Origin: Gillisella terrae
GTDB taxonomy: Bacteria > Pseudomonadota > Alphaproteobacteria > Rhizobiales > Rhizobiaceae
DNA: 64,000 nt
NCBI RefSeq assembly: GCF_004801395.1
Contig: NZ_SSOA01000003.1
Location: 248,001-312,000, forward strand
Direction of reading: 5' to 3'
The notes below the pieces were generated by a model. It ran no database searches. It worked only from the letters and a program-made list of their open reading frames with translations, and was not told the DNA's origin. Positions 37,901-45,516 of the stretch are shown one piece after another (positions within the stretch are counted from its first letter, which is position 1; each line of letters opens with the position of its first letter). The position numbers and the translations under genes are program-made.

Positions 37901-38787
37901 ACATCTTCAAATGCAGCTTCTGACGTTGGCTGCTCGGATGTCGCCTCAGTCAATAGCTCCGGTGATGTCTCCATCTCCGGCGATGTTTGGGGCACTGACA
38001 CCTCCGCTAAAACGGGAGGCTCAACGATTGCGTCCTCAACAGCAACGTCGTCAGCCACAGGCTTTTCTGCCGCAACAGGCTCGGCCGGTGGTTCAGTGGC
38101 GAACCCCTCGGACACATCCAGCGAGCCGAGCAGCGTTTCCACAGCAAACAGCAGATAGATTGCGGGCGCATCAGCAATTTTGCCAATCGCGGCGGGCAGA
38201 TAGCCGCGCGCTGTGGGAATGGGTCTTTTGATCAGGCCAGCCGGATGGCTGCCCGCCATCTGCACAATGGTGTTTGCGGTGCGCGGCGTGATGCCGAGCC
38301 GCTCAAAATTGCGCGAGCTGCGCACCACATCGCCATTGCCGTCCAGCAAGGCCATATGGGTATCAGGATCATCAAAACCGCGCAGCATGGCATCGGCTTT
38401 GGCGCTCTCATCGGCATGAGCGACGGGGATGGAAAATAATGTGACAGGCTCGCCTTCGCGAATTTCCAAGCGCTCCAGATGGGCTTCCATCGGCACAAGG
38501 CGAAAGCCGGAGCCAGCGCGCACCACCAGCTTGCGTTTGTCGCCATTGGCTTTCAATTGCCGGGCCATGGATGTGATCTGGCGGAACGTGACATCCTGCT
38601 TTGGCGGGCCATCTTCCAGCAGATCATAAATCGAGGCGGTGCCGAAAAAAGCAGCCCCCGCGCCATTGGCCCAAAGCACCCGCTCCAGATCGTGCGAAAA
38701 CAGCGCCAGCGCCTCGCCCCGCGCAAAGCGATCACGCACTGCGCCGTGTACGGCGATATCAATGAACGGATATTGAATGGCGGGCAT
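34984..38787 (-). CDS. PdhS-family sensor histidine kinase (DivJ/PleC homologue)
   Basis: A very long soluble kinase (1267 residues, no membrane span). The N-terminus (YPFIDIAVHGAVRDRFARGEALALFS) is the conserved start of PdhS/CbrA proteins. A long acidic, Glu/Ala/Pro-rich low-complexity stretch follows (about 230-400), then PAS-like domains near 410-510 and 790-1030. The kinase core has the phosphorylated His near 1044 (SHEIRTPLNAI), an N-box (LNILSNAIRFTP) and G-boxes (DTGIGM, GDGTGLGLPL). In Brucella, Sinorhizobium and Agrobacterium, PdhS kinases act on DivK in cell-cycle and polar-development control. The ATG at 38787 has AGG seven bases upstream. The naming within the family (PdhS1, PdhS2 or CbrA) is not resolved. 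Confidence 0.85.
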   Translation of the reverse strand: MPAIQYPFIDIAVHGAVRDRFARGEALALFSHDLERVLWANGAGAAFFGTASIYDLLEDGPPKQDVTFRQITSMARQLKANGDKRKLVVRAGSGFRLVPMEAHLERLEIREGEPVTLFSIPVAHADESAKADAMLRGFDDPDTHMALLDGNGDVVRSSRNFERLGITPRTANTIVQMAGSHPAGLIKRPIPTARGYLPAAIGKIADAPAIYLLFAVETLLGSLDVSEGFATEPPAEPVAAEKPVADDVAVEDAIVEPPVLAEVSVPQTSPEMETSPELLTEATSEQPTSEAAFEDVVTALGDIADLETAPEDISADHVTPVEAHAPETALETTDPEAVQEGETVEPQEHSETLETIVAQDIHADMVEEPVSEANDAQQAEAAETPVQTATETALEHENAEETGSFAFQPTARAVRFVWKIDALGRFSDISPEFASAVGPRAADIEGQTFSDLAALFNLDPDGHITALLTKRDTWSGKTIYWPIEGTSLKVPVDLAALPTYTRNRDFDGFRGFGVVRLADAMEDADQVGLTFIHSSASRIETIDAVSADRESVAEHGAQSDELEDAVEATPEAVQELKTDSDVTQQSVPSPEVTDEVSPSEPPTPSKPVPPTPAPSLSDKIIPLSARRPGNSDGLSAGEQAAFREIARKLDALGIKPANGEKPSQYRIEDGEDSIQLEAHNNNRPAAPIADRPAIDAPLEKNAEPPKAETVDVPSAPQPPLPVSMPVPVPVPDVVTSTRAPAISKRDVTFSPEVLDMLPIALLAHRGDRLIHANPEFLALTGYADLDALETDGGLDALLQHSDISPEDEGAGTLVAVRADGQHLPVSARLQSIRWEDASALLLALVPQSHVRKSQDHGAEADTAEQHVDDEPVEESAEEIHDDAPLNASLTDAARLRVEVEELRSILETATDGVVTINADGEIRSVNGAASALFNYDEADIRGKPFVTLFAHESQRAILDYLNGLTGHGVASVLNDGREVIGREASGGFIPLFMAIGRLSSSNGFCAVIRDITQWKRTEEELRNAKRVAETANAHKSDFLARVSHEIRTPLNAIIGFADIMADERFGPIGHPRYAEYSSDIGRSGRHVLDIVNDLLDISKIEAGEMDLDFVSVGLNETIAEAVSLVQPQANAQRVIIRTALSQSVPNVVADLRSIKQIVLNILSNAIRFTPSGGQIIVSTAYESNGSVTLRVRDTGIGMSRAELDQAMKPFRQVSPGGARLRGDGTGLGLPLTKAMADANRASFAIHSTPNEGTLVEISFPSPRVLAG

Positions 38788-39125
38788 GATCAACCTGTCG
38801 AGCGATTAAGGCAGATCTGAAGGCTTCAAAAACCAAGCACTCAGATCAGCCCTAACATTTCACATTTGCTGTATAATTTTCCCTTAATCCTCTTGGGATT
38901 GTTTAAATCATACAGTGCCACAGATGCGGCAAATTAACAGATTTTTAATAAACATGCACCTTGATTTGGTCCAGTGTGTGGCGTTTTAATCGCGAAACAA
39001 GGTTAATGAAAAATTCCTTATTGTGCATCGCAGCAATATGTTGCAATGCACAAAAGATGATGCTATATAATGCCTATCAAAAAAGCAGGGCCGCGAAGAT
39101 AGGCCCCTCTCAAGGAGTATATATC
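38788..39125. promoter_or_regulatory. Divergent promoter region between the kinase gene and phasin
   Basis: The AT-rich 338-base gap holds a perfect-arm palindrome (TTGTGCAT at 39021-39028 with ATGCACAA at 39046-39053). Within it are two TGC-N3-GCA units (39024-39032, 39042-39050). A consensus TATAAT at 39066-39071 follows. PhaR repressors of storage-granule genes are known to bind TGC-N3-GCA-like sites, so this is probably the phasin operator. A degenerate family 1-like sequence lies near 38868-38920. Confidence 0.65.
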
Positions 39126-39575
39126 ATGGCTAGCAACAAGACCGCCGACGTTTTCTCAATGCCTTCTTTCGATCCTGCCAAGGTCACAGACAGCTTCCGC
39201 GAATTTGCGGAAAAGGGCGCTGCCCAGTCCAAGGAAGCCTATGCAAAGATGAAGACGGCTGCTGAAGACGCCTCCAAGACCGTTGAAGCCACGCTTCAGA
39301 ACGCCCAGAGCGGCAGCATGGAACTTGGCCTGAAGGCCATTGACGCTCTGCGCACCAATGCCGAACTGCAACTGACCCACATGGAATCGCTGATGGGCGT
39401 CAAGTCTGTTGCCGAACTGGTTGAACTTCAGACCGCTTTCTTCCGCAAGCAGGCCGAAGTGACTGTTGAGCAGGCCAAGGCCATGCAGGAAACAGCCAAG
39501 AAGGTTGCTGAAACCGTGGCAAAGCCCGGCAAGGAAGCCGCCGAAAAGGTCATGTCGAGCTTCAAGAAAGCCTGA
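39126..39575 (+). CDS. Phasin (polyhydroxyalkanoate granule protein)
   Basis: The 149-residue protein is almost entirely amphipathic helix, rich in Ala/Lys/Glu and lacking Cys and Trp. It matches the phasin_2 pattern: FREFAEKGAAQSKEAYAKMKTAAED at the front, then LKAIDALRTNAELQLTHMESLMGVKSVAELVELQ. Phasins coat polyhydroxybutyrate granules and control their size and number. AAGGAG precedes the ATG at 39126. A consensus -10 and a PhaR-type palindrome lie upstream, so expression should follow polymer accumulation. A strong terminator ends the gene, so it is monocistronic. The synthase and depolymerase genes are elsewhere. Confidence 0.92.
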   Translation: MASNKTADVFSMPSFDPAKVTDSFREFAEKGAAQSKEAYAKMKTAAEDASKTVEATLQNAQSGSMELGLKAIDALRTNAELQLTHMESLMGVKSVAELVELQTAFFRKQAEVTVEQAKAMQETAKKVAETVAKPGKEAAEKVMSSFKKA

Positions 39576-39631
39576 TCACCGATCAGCCAAGGGTTTTCCC
39601 ATACACAAGGGGTTTTCCCACACAGAACAAG

Positions 39632-39661
39632 AAAAGGGGTCGGCATCGCTGGCCCCTTTTT
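39632..39661 (+). terminator. Rho-independent terminator of the phasin gene
   Basis: AAAAGGGG (39632-39639) pairs with CCCCTTTT (39653-39660), extended inwards by two pairs, with a T-rich end. A short direct repeat (AAGGGTTTTCCCA and AAGGGGTTTTCCCA, 39592-39621) lies between the stop codon and the hairpin. Confidence 0.85.
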
Positions 39662-39740
39662 GTTGATGAAGTGAAAAAAACGCTTGAAACTTTCCGCAGA
39701 CCCCCGTATGTGACCCCTCAACAGCGCTTGACGCGCTTGT

Positions 39741-39817
39741 GCGGTTGTAGCTCAGTTGGTTAGAGCGCAGGTTTGTGGCACCTGAGGTCGGAGGTTCGAG
39801 ACCCCCCAACCGTACCA
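39741..39817 (+). tRNA. tRNA-His (anticodon GTG)
   Basis: The 77-base cloverleaf includes an encoded CCA. The acceptor GCGGTTG pairs with CAACCGT, the anticodon loop is TTGTGGC, and GGTTCGAGA forms the T-loop. The base before position 1 is T and the discriminator is A, so the usual genomic G-1/C73 identity pair is absent. This is a known peculiarity of many alphaproteobacteria. It marks the left edge of the restriction-modification insertion. Confidence 0.97.
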
Positions 39818-40180
39818 TTTTCTATTTGAGACTCGAAGTAACAAGAGCTTACCGAAAAAGCAAAATCCTTTTTATTCCGACAATCATGACTAAGCTGGCT
39901 TGTTATTGGGTTGGCAACATGCTCATAACATTTCGTGGGTGTTTAAAGCGCTTTCGCCACAAGAGGCAAATGTCTGGCGTGATGGCACGGCGAGTCCTCT
40001 GTTTCAAGCTTCGCGTGGGATGTAAATGCATATTGGTTTACCTGATCGAGATTAACCAGCGTCCATTTCGTCCACACTGTGTAAAGCTTCAGCCAATTTC
40101 CCTGTTGTCTAATGTCGAATCAGTCGCTAGCACGTAAACTACCGCAGCAGTAGTATGATCTTGATAGGTGCAAGCATAGA
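39818..40180. other. Gap between tRNA-His and the restriction-modification operon
   Basis: The 363 bases contain no gene that I can support. The open frame crossing it starts inside the tRNA and has no family resemblance. It should contain the promoter of the HNH gene. I looked for a repeat of the tRNA 3' end that would mark an integrase attachment site on the far side (42540-42660) and found none. Confidence 0.5.
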
Positions 40181-41353
40181 ATGGCCATATGGAACTGGGA
40201 TCAGGGACGGCTCGATTACTTCCAATTCGATGAGCTGAGGAAGATCGCAAAATTTGCGATAAAGAACGATTTACGCTCAACTAACGTGGCTGCACTCAGT
40301 ACAGCGACAGGGCTACCGTTCCGGCCCGCGAGCGATCCCTTGTATAAGCCGTGGAGAAACTATTCCCGGGTTTTCAAAGCTACGTTGCTCATAAGCAAGA
40401 ATGGAAAAGTAGCCCAGCCAACGCCAATCGCCAATTTGATGGCGCAGGATGGGCAGGTCAACTCCGACGAATATTTCCACTTCCTTGCGGAAGCCACAAC
40501 GGACCCATCTCCAGCGCGTGAGAACTGGAATCATCAGGCGAACCATCGGTTCCCGCTGCTCTTCTCGCTCCGCTTTTTGCTCGCGCGGGCTGCAATAGGC
40601 TTGACCGAAACAACACTTGATCAAATCGTTGGGGCTTACAATGAAACAGCCTTGACGGGTGGCGAAGATGATACGGATTTTCTCGCGATTGTTGATTCAG
40701 CTCGCGCGATCGTGCCGAAAAGCCGACAAGCAAAGGAGAGCCTCAAGGTTTTATCTCAGCTGTCATATCTCAGTCTTGACCGGAGCAAGATTACGGTGTC
40801 GCTAGACCGAGACGACGCGATGCAAATCTTTCAACAGCTGGCTCCAGTATACGGTGCTCGCTTTAGTGATGGCGACGAAGAAATTCGGCGTATCGCCAAT
40901 CTTTTCGTTGCAGCCAGAGATGACTTAGATTTCGATTATAGCAACACAGTTGTTTCAGATACTTTCGAAGCTGGCTTTGAAGAAGGTGGCCGTATTGAAC
41001 GGATACACTTGAAGATCGAACGTAATGCGCAACTCAGGCGTGCATTTTTTGAGAAGTATCCTTCTGCAAGGTGTGACTTTTGCGCCGAGGATACGAGTAA
41101 ATCATACCCTTGGGCAGAAAGAATTCTTGACATTCACCACGTGTTGCCGCTTTGTTCTGGGGCGAGAACGTCGAAATCGGGTACGGTATTAGATGACCTT
41201 GTCGCCAATTGCCCTACATGCCATAGAGCCGTCCACCGCTTCTATGGTCAGTGGTTGAAAAAAAACAAGAAGAAAGACTTCGCGGACGCGTCCGAGGCAA
41301 AGGTTGTCTACCAGGCTGCGAAGGCGGAGTACTGTGGAGTGAGCAATGCTTGA
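40181..41353 (+). CDS. HNH restriction endonuclease of a type II R-M system
   Basis: The 390-residue product has an N-terminal region of ~270 residues without recognised domain and a C-terminal HNH nuclease domain (about 298-355). CDFC and CPTC form the two halves of a structural zinc site. DIHHVLPL supplies the metal/catalytic His, and LDDLVANCPTCHRAVH supplies the Asn and last His. The gene overlaps a C5 cytosine methyltransferase gene by eight bases. That coupling, with the nuclease first, makes it the cognate restriction enzyme. The target site is unknown. The N-terminal part probably does DNA recognition. The ribosome site is weak, which would favour methylase over nuclease. Confidence 0.85.
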   Translation: MAIWNWDQGRLDYFQFDELRKIAKFAIKNDLRSTNVAALSTATGLPFRPASDPLYKPWRNYSRVFKATLLISKNGKVAQPTPIANLMAQDGQVNSDEYFHFLAEATTDPSPARENWNHQANHRFPLLFSLRFLLARAAIGLTETTLDQIVGAYNETALTGGEDDTDFLAIVDSARAIVPKSRQAKESLKVLSQLSYLSLDRSKITVSLDRDDAMQIFQQLAPVYGARFSDGDEEIRRIANLFVAARDDLDFDYSNTVVSDTFEAGFEEGGRIERIHLKIERNAQLRRAFFEKYPSARCDFCAEDTSKSYPWAERILDIHHVLPLCSGARTSKSGTVLDDLVANCPTCHRAVHRFYGQWLKKNKKKDFADASEAKVVYQAAKAEYCGVSNA

Positions 41354-42551
41354 GAAAACGGTCAAGGCAGAGACACCGTCGGAGCGCTTCGCAAGGCAAA
41401 GCGATCTGGTCGCACGATCAGTCCGAGAGGGTGTCGAGCTATACGACCTTTTGTATGAACAAGGCTTGGACCTCGACGATCTGATCTATTCCAACGCTGG
41501 CGCTATCCGCTGGGACGGTTCGAAGCCGCCACGGCTGGATAGCTTTTCTCAGAAATGCTGCGTCCCTGTCGTGAGTTTCTTCACTGGGTGCGGTGGAATG
41601 GACCTCGGCTTCGAGACGTTAGGCTTTGAGCATGTAGCTGCCTTCGAGTTCAACGAAATCTTCTGTAAGACTCTGCGCAAGAATAGACCTGAGTGGAAAA
41701 TCTTCGGACCGCCTTATCACTCGGGCGACGTCTCGAAGTTCGATGAGGTAGTCGAGGCTCTTTCGCCGCTAATCAAGAAGCCGTTCGAGGGTGTGTTCGT
41801 GGGCGGACCTCCGTGTCAGCCGTTCTCTATTGCAGCGAACCAAAGGTTCTCAAGAGACGGTGAAAACTTCAAGCGGACTGGCTTCAATCACGAAAAAAAC
41901 GGCAACTTACTTTTCGATTACGTGAATCTAATCATCGAATTTCTGCCGTCTGCCTTTGTGATTGAGAACGTGCCAGGTTTGCGCGACCTCGACGGCGGTG
42001 AGCAGTTGTCAATTGCCATCGGCATGTTGCAGCGCGCCGGTTATACTGTTGCCGATCCTGAGGTGCTGGACGCCGCCAATCATGGAGTGCCTCAGTTCCG
42101 TCAGCGTATGTTCGTGGTTGGCTCCCGATTGCCTGGGAAGTTTGTATATCCCGAACGTAAAGCGCATTTCGGTGCGGCTAGCGTACTGGCTGATCTCCCT
42201 ACGTCCATCGCACTGAATCATGAAACGCGCAAACACAGGGCCGAGTCCATCCAGCGCTACATGATTCTTAACTATGGCGAGCGTGACCAGTTGGGACGGG
42301 TTGACCGTCTGACGCCGAACAGGCCTTCTAAGACGGTAATCGCTGGAGGAACCAATGGCGGTGGGCGCTCTCACCTACATCCCGAAATCCCACGTACATT
42401 GAGTGTAAGAGAGTGCGCAAGGCTTCAGACCTTTCCCGACGATTACCAATTTGTTGGGCCTACAGCTCGGCAGTTTACCCAAGTCGGGAACGCAGTTCCC
42501 CCGGTTCTGGCAGCGGTCGTCGGGCAGCAACTGATCAAGGCCTACTTCTAG
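41346..42551 (+). CDS. C5 cytosine-specific DNA methyltransferase
   Basis: The 401-residue product has all major C5-methyltransferase motifs in order: I (SFFTGCGGMDLGFE), IV with catalytic Cys (GGPPCQPFS), VI (VIENVPG), VIII (QFRQRMFVVG), IX (TPNRPSKTV) and X (QVGNAVPPV). A ~65-residue N-terminal extension precedes motif I. The target-recognition region between VIII and IX is short (about 55-60 residues). It protects host DNA from the HNH enzyme encoded upstream, and the overlapping start ensures joint expression. No Vsr nuclease or controller protein is seen. Codon usage and composition differ somewhat from the flanks, which fits a mobile R-M unit beside a tRNA. Confidence 0.95.
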   Translation: MLEKTVKAETPSERFARQSDLVARSVREGVELYDLLYEQGLDLDDLIYSNAGAIRWDGSKPPRLDSFSQKCCVPVVSFFTGCGGMDLGFETLGFEHVAAFEFNEIFCKTLRKNRPEWKIFGPPYHSGDVSKFDEVVEALSPLIKKPFEGVFVGGPPCQPFSIAANQRFSRDGENFKRTGFNHEKNGNLLFDYVNLIIEFLPSAFVIENVPGLRDLDGGEQLSIAIGMLQRAGYTVADPEVLDAANHGVPQFRQRMFVVGSRLPGKFVYPERKAHFGAASVLADLPTSIALNHETRKHRAESIQRYMILNYGERDQLGRVDRLTPNRPSKTVIAGGTNGGGRSHLHPEIPRTLSVRECARLQTFPDDYQFVGPTARQFTQVGNAVPPVLAAVVGQQLIKAYF

Positions 42552-42663
42552 GAATTCGAAATCCGGTATCTATGCCAGCAATTCCTAATATATATAGATA
42601 TTATGTAGTAGTTAAATATTCAGCCACTCTTGCGATTCGCGTTTTGGTGTTCGCGGCAGATTG

Positions 42664-43287
42664 CTACATCTGCCCCGTCACCAGATAATACACACCCGCC
42701 AGCACAATCATCCCGCCCAGTGCGCGCACCACTATGCCGTTGTAGAGCCGGCCCAGGCCATAGCCGATGGCGATGCCGAAGATGTGGATCATGCCGGTGG
42801 CGACCACGAAGCCGACGGTGTAGGCGGCGGGGTCCGTGGCGTTGGGGGCCATTTTGCCGTGGGGGTAGCCGTGGAACAGGGCAAACAGGGCGATAATGGT
42901 CAAGGAGGCATATTCCGGGGCTTTCCAGCGGGCGGCAATGGCACCGCCCAGCGCAATCAGCGACAGGGAAATACCGCCGGAAATCACGGCATCGGGAATA
43001 TCGCACAACATGCCAATGACGCCGCCGACACACATGATCAGCGGGAAGGTGGCGGGCAGGGTCCAGACCGAGCGGCCGCCCATTTGCGCACCCCACAGGC
43101 CAACCGCCAGCATGGCCAGAAAGTGATCGGCCCCCAGAAGCGGATGCTCAAAGCCGCTGCCAAAGCCGCCCATGGGGCCGCCCAGAATATGGGCCGATGC
43201 CGGACTGGCGAAGCTGGCCGCGATAAGGCCGGTGGCGATCATGCGGCGGAAGCTGTGTGCTGTTTTCATTGGATTGGGATGTGTCAT
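42664..43287 (-). CDS. HupE/UreJ-family membrane protein (copy 1)
   Basis: The 207-residue product has a signal-like hydrophobic N-terminus ending near ASPASAH, followed by six predicted membrane spans. The family motif HPLLGADHFLAMLAVGLWGAQMGG (HxxxxDH plus Gly-rich span) is intact, as is a second HGYPHG motif. HupE and UreJ proteins are nickel or cobalt permeases linked to hydrogenase and urease. Neither enzyme is encoded here, so the metal and client are unknown. It is divergent from a paralogue (copy 2), with ~200 bases between them. An AAGGG site lies upstream of the ATG at 43287. Confidence 0.87.
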   Translation of the reverse strand: MTHPNPMKTAHSFRRMIATGLIAASFASPASAHILGGPMGGFGSGFEHPLLGADHFLAMLAVGLWGAQMGGRSVWTLPATFPLIMCVGGVIGMLCDIPDAVISGGISLSLIALGGAIAARWKAPEYASLTIIALFALFHGYPHGKMAPNATDPAAYTVGFVVATGMIHIFGIAIGYGLGRLYNGIVVRALGGMIVLAGVYYLVTGQM

Positions 43288-43490
43288 TGTGGCATTGCCC
43301 TTGCCGTTTATGGAAAATAAAGGCCTATAATCAATCGCAAATGGGTATAGTTTATGGTTGTCGCCCTGACAACGACCGGCATTTTTAAACCAGGCAAGGC
43401 TTTTTCAACGAGAGCCGCGTGGCAACACAATTCGGTCGCAAAATCAGTTTGCAAAGGGTGACGAAAAGCGGTGTTTTTGGAGACCAGAGA

Positions 43491-44099
43491 ATGCAGGATC
43501 AAAACAGGTCGCGATGGGCGACAGTTGGACGCCTTTTGGCGCTGGTGGGCGTTGTTGCCTTCATGCCCGGTATTGCGCAGGCGCATATTATTCAAGGCGG
43601 CTCTGGCGGCTTTCTGCAAGGGTTTGAGCATCCGCTGTCGGGTGCCGATCATCTGTTGGCGATGTTTTCGGTTGGCCTTTGGGGCGCGCAAATGGGCGGT
43701 CGCAATGTCTGGACCCTGCCCATTACCTTCCCCTTGATCATGGTGCTGGGTGGTATTCTCGGCATCACAGGCGTGCCTTTGCCAGCCATCGAGACCGGCA
43801 TTGCATTGTCCATCGTGGTGTTGGGCGCGGCCATTGCCTTTGTTTGGCGGCCGCCGGAATGGCTGGCGCTGACCGTTATTGGTCTTTTTGCCATCTGCCA
43901 CGGTTATGCTCACGGTGCCGAATTGCCTGAGGCGGCAGACCCGGCGGATTTTGCCATTGGTTTCGTGCTGGCAACCGGCTTGATCCATCTGGCTGGCATT
44001 GGCGTGGGCCTTGGCGTGCAACGCGCGCTGGGCAATCGGATGGTGCGGATTCCCGGTGGCCTGATCGCCATCGGTGGCCTCTACTTCCTTGTGACTTGA
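43491..44099 (+). CDS. HupE/UreJ-family membrane protein (copy 2)
   Basis: The 202-residue paralogue of the divergent neighbour has the same HPLSGADHLLAMFSVGLWGAQMGG and HGYAHG motifs and a signal-like N-terminus ending in AQAH. The ATG at 43491 follows TGGAGACCAGAGA. The stop overlaps the next start (TGATG), so it is translationally coupled to an unknown membrane protein and, after that, to a DUF1007 protein. The operon suggests a metal-transport complex whose parts differ from the hydrogenase and urease systems. Confidence 0.87.
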   Translation: MQDQNRSRWATVGRLLALVGVVAFMPGIAQAHIIQGGSGGFLQGFEHPLSGADHLLAMFSVGLWGAQMGGRNVWTLPITFPLIMVLGGILGITGVPLPAIETGIALSIVVLGAAIAFVWRPPEWLALTVIGLFAICHGYAHGAELPEAADPADFAIGFVLATGLIHLAGIGVGLGVQRALGNRMVRIPGGLIAIGGLYFLVT

Positions 44100-44902
44100 T
44101 GGCGCGTGACCTGATGGCAAAGCGGGCAACACTTGAGCAAAGATCCAGACGCCTGACGCTGATTGTCGTTGGGGTTTTGGTGTTTGCCGGTGCGGTTGCC
44201 ATTGCCGCCTCCGCAGTTACGGTATGGATGGAGCAAGGCACGCTGGACCACTGGCTGCTTTTGACAACCTTTACCGCAGAGCGGCTGTTGCCGCTGCTGG
44301 GGGCGGGCCTGTTGCTGGGGCAAATGCCGCTGTGCCGCTGGCCCATCGCGGCAGCCCTTCTGGTGGCAGGCATTGCCACCGGCCTGCCCTGGCATGATGA
44401 GTTGATGCAGCTTTTGGCTCCTTTGCCGGGCGCGCCGACCCATTTCTTTCTGGTCGGCCCGCTGGCCTGCCTGCTGGCGGGCCTGTTGCTGGTGTTGCCG
44501 CCGTCGCTGCGGTTTTGGCCAAGCCTGTTGGTCATGCCGGTTATGGGGGCGGCGCTGGCGCTGGCGGTGGATTTTTCCGATCCCACCTTCCACGATCGCG
44601 CCTACCTGCCCTGGGCCTTGGTTACCACCGTATGGGTTTTGCTGGCTGCCGGGCTGGTGGCGGGGCTTTTTACCGCCTCCTGGACGGTGATTGCATCAAG
44701 GGTGTTTGGCAGCTGGCTGCTGGCCATTGGTGCGCTCTATGGCGGAGCCTATATGGCATCAAAACAGACAGAGCTGGTGCCGCCGCCCTTTGTGCAACCC
44801 TCCGTGATCGGCGGAAATTTTCCGGGCTTTGATCCCATTTTGAAATCCTTTGAGCGCTGGGGCCCACGGCGGCGGACATTGCAAGACGGGAGAGAGGGAT
44901 GA
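44099..44902 (+). CDS. Polytopic membrane protein of unknown family in the hupE operon
   Basis: The 267-residue protein has about seven hydrophobic spans and a short cytoplasmic tail rich in Arg. Histidines and acidic residues lie near span edges (DHWLLLTTF, PWHDELMQLL, HDRAYLPW) and could serve metal passage, but no motif is recognised. It overlaps the HupE gene by one base and the DUF1007 gene by four bases (ATGA). The tight coupling indicates a three-part complex. Function unknown. Confidence 0.75.
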   Translation: MARDLMAKRATLEQRSRRLTLIVVGVLVFAGAVAIAASAVTVWMEQGTLDHWLLLTTFTAERLLPLLGAGLLLGQMPLCRWPIAAALLVAGIATGLPWHDELMQLLAPLPGAPTHFFLVGPLACLLAGLLLVLPPSLRFWPSLLVMPVMGAALALAVDFSDPTFHDRAYLPWALVTTVWVLLAAGLVAGLFTASWTVIASRVFGSWLLAIGALYGGAYMASKQTELVPPPFVQPSVIGGNFPGFDPILKSFERWGPRRRTLQDGREG

Positions 44903-45516
44903 CGATCTCGAAGCATATCTCCCACCGTTGCGCCGCTGCTTTGCTGGCACCGCTCTTGGTGATGGCGGGGGTCTCGCCTGCTTTTGCTCATCCCGATATT
45001 GCCATCACGCTTCGGGTGTTGTTCGATATGCGGCGCGGTGTGCTGACGGGGCTGGGCGAGAGCTGGACCTTTGATGCCGCCTATAGCCGCACCTTGCTGG
45101 ATGAATATGACCGCGATCACGATGGGACATTGAATGCCGCAGAAACCGAGGCGTTGCGCGAAAAGCTGATTGCGGACCTGCGCCGCAAACGCTTTTTCAC
45201 CAATCTCACCATGGGCGGCAAGCCCGCAGCAGGCATTGAGCCGGTTGGGTTTGCGGCAGAAGCCCACAACGGCGTGGTGACGGTGACATTTGCTTTCAAT
45301 GTGGCCGCACCCATTGATTTGCGCGGCCAGCGGCTGGATGTGGCGGTCAGGGATAAAGACTATACCGCAGCCTTCAAACTGGCAGACAATGCTGGCCTGC
45401 AAATTCGCGGTGATTTCGACAAGAAATGCCGCGCCACCATCGCACCTGACCCGCAAGGGGCCTATTTCGCCAAGCTGGTTGTGCCGGACGAGATTACCCT
45501 GACCTGCGAGCCCTGA
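44899..45516 (+). CDS. DUF1007 family exported protein with an EF-hand loop
   Basis: The 205-residue product has a clear signal peptide (about 1-31, VSPAFAH). The mature N-terminus HPDIAITLRVLF matches DUF1007, a family usually encoded beside nickel/cobalt-type permeases (NicO/RcnA-like) and thought to be periplasmic. A perfect 12-residue EF-hand loop, DRDHDGTLNAAE, lies near 74-85, so calcium or another divalent metal may be bound. Three C-terminal segments contain cysteines in a pattern consistent with a disulfide. The stop abuts the OsmC gene stop on the other strand with no gap. Confidence 0.85.
   Translation: MTISKHISHRCAAALLAPLLVMAGVSPAFAHPDIAITLRVLFDMRRGVLTGLGESWTFDAAYSRTLLDEYDRDHDGTLNAAETEALREKLIADLRRKRFFTNLTMGGKPAAGIEPVGFAAEAHNGVVTVTFAFNVAAPIDLRGQRLDVAVRDKDYTAAFKLADNAGLQIRGDFDKKCRATIAPDPQGAYFAKLVVPDEITLTCEP

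Noticed and set aside
39775-40137. 120-codon frame starting inside tRNA-His
   Set aside because: It begins in the tRNA 3' half and has no family match.
42540-42663. Attachment-site repeat of tRNA-His right of the R-M genes
   Set aside because: A T-loop-like GAATTCGAAATCC string is present, but it does not match the tRNA 3' end, so no att site is claimed.
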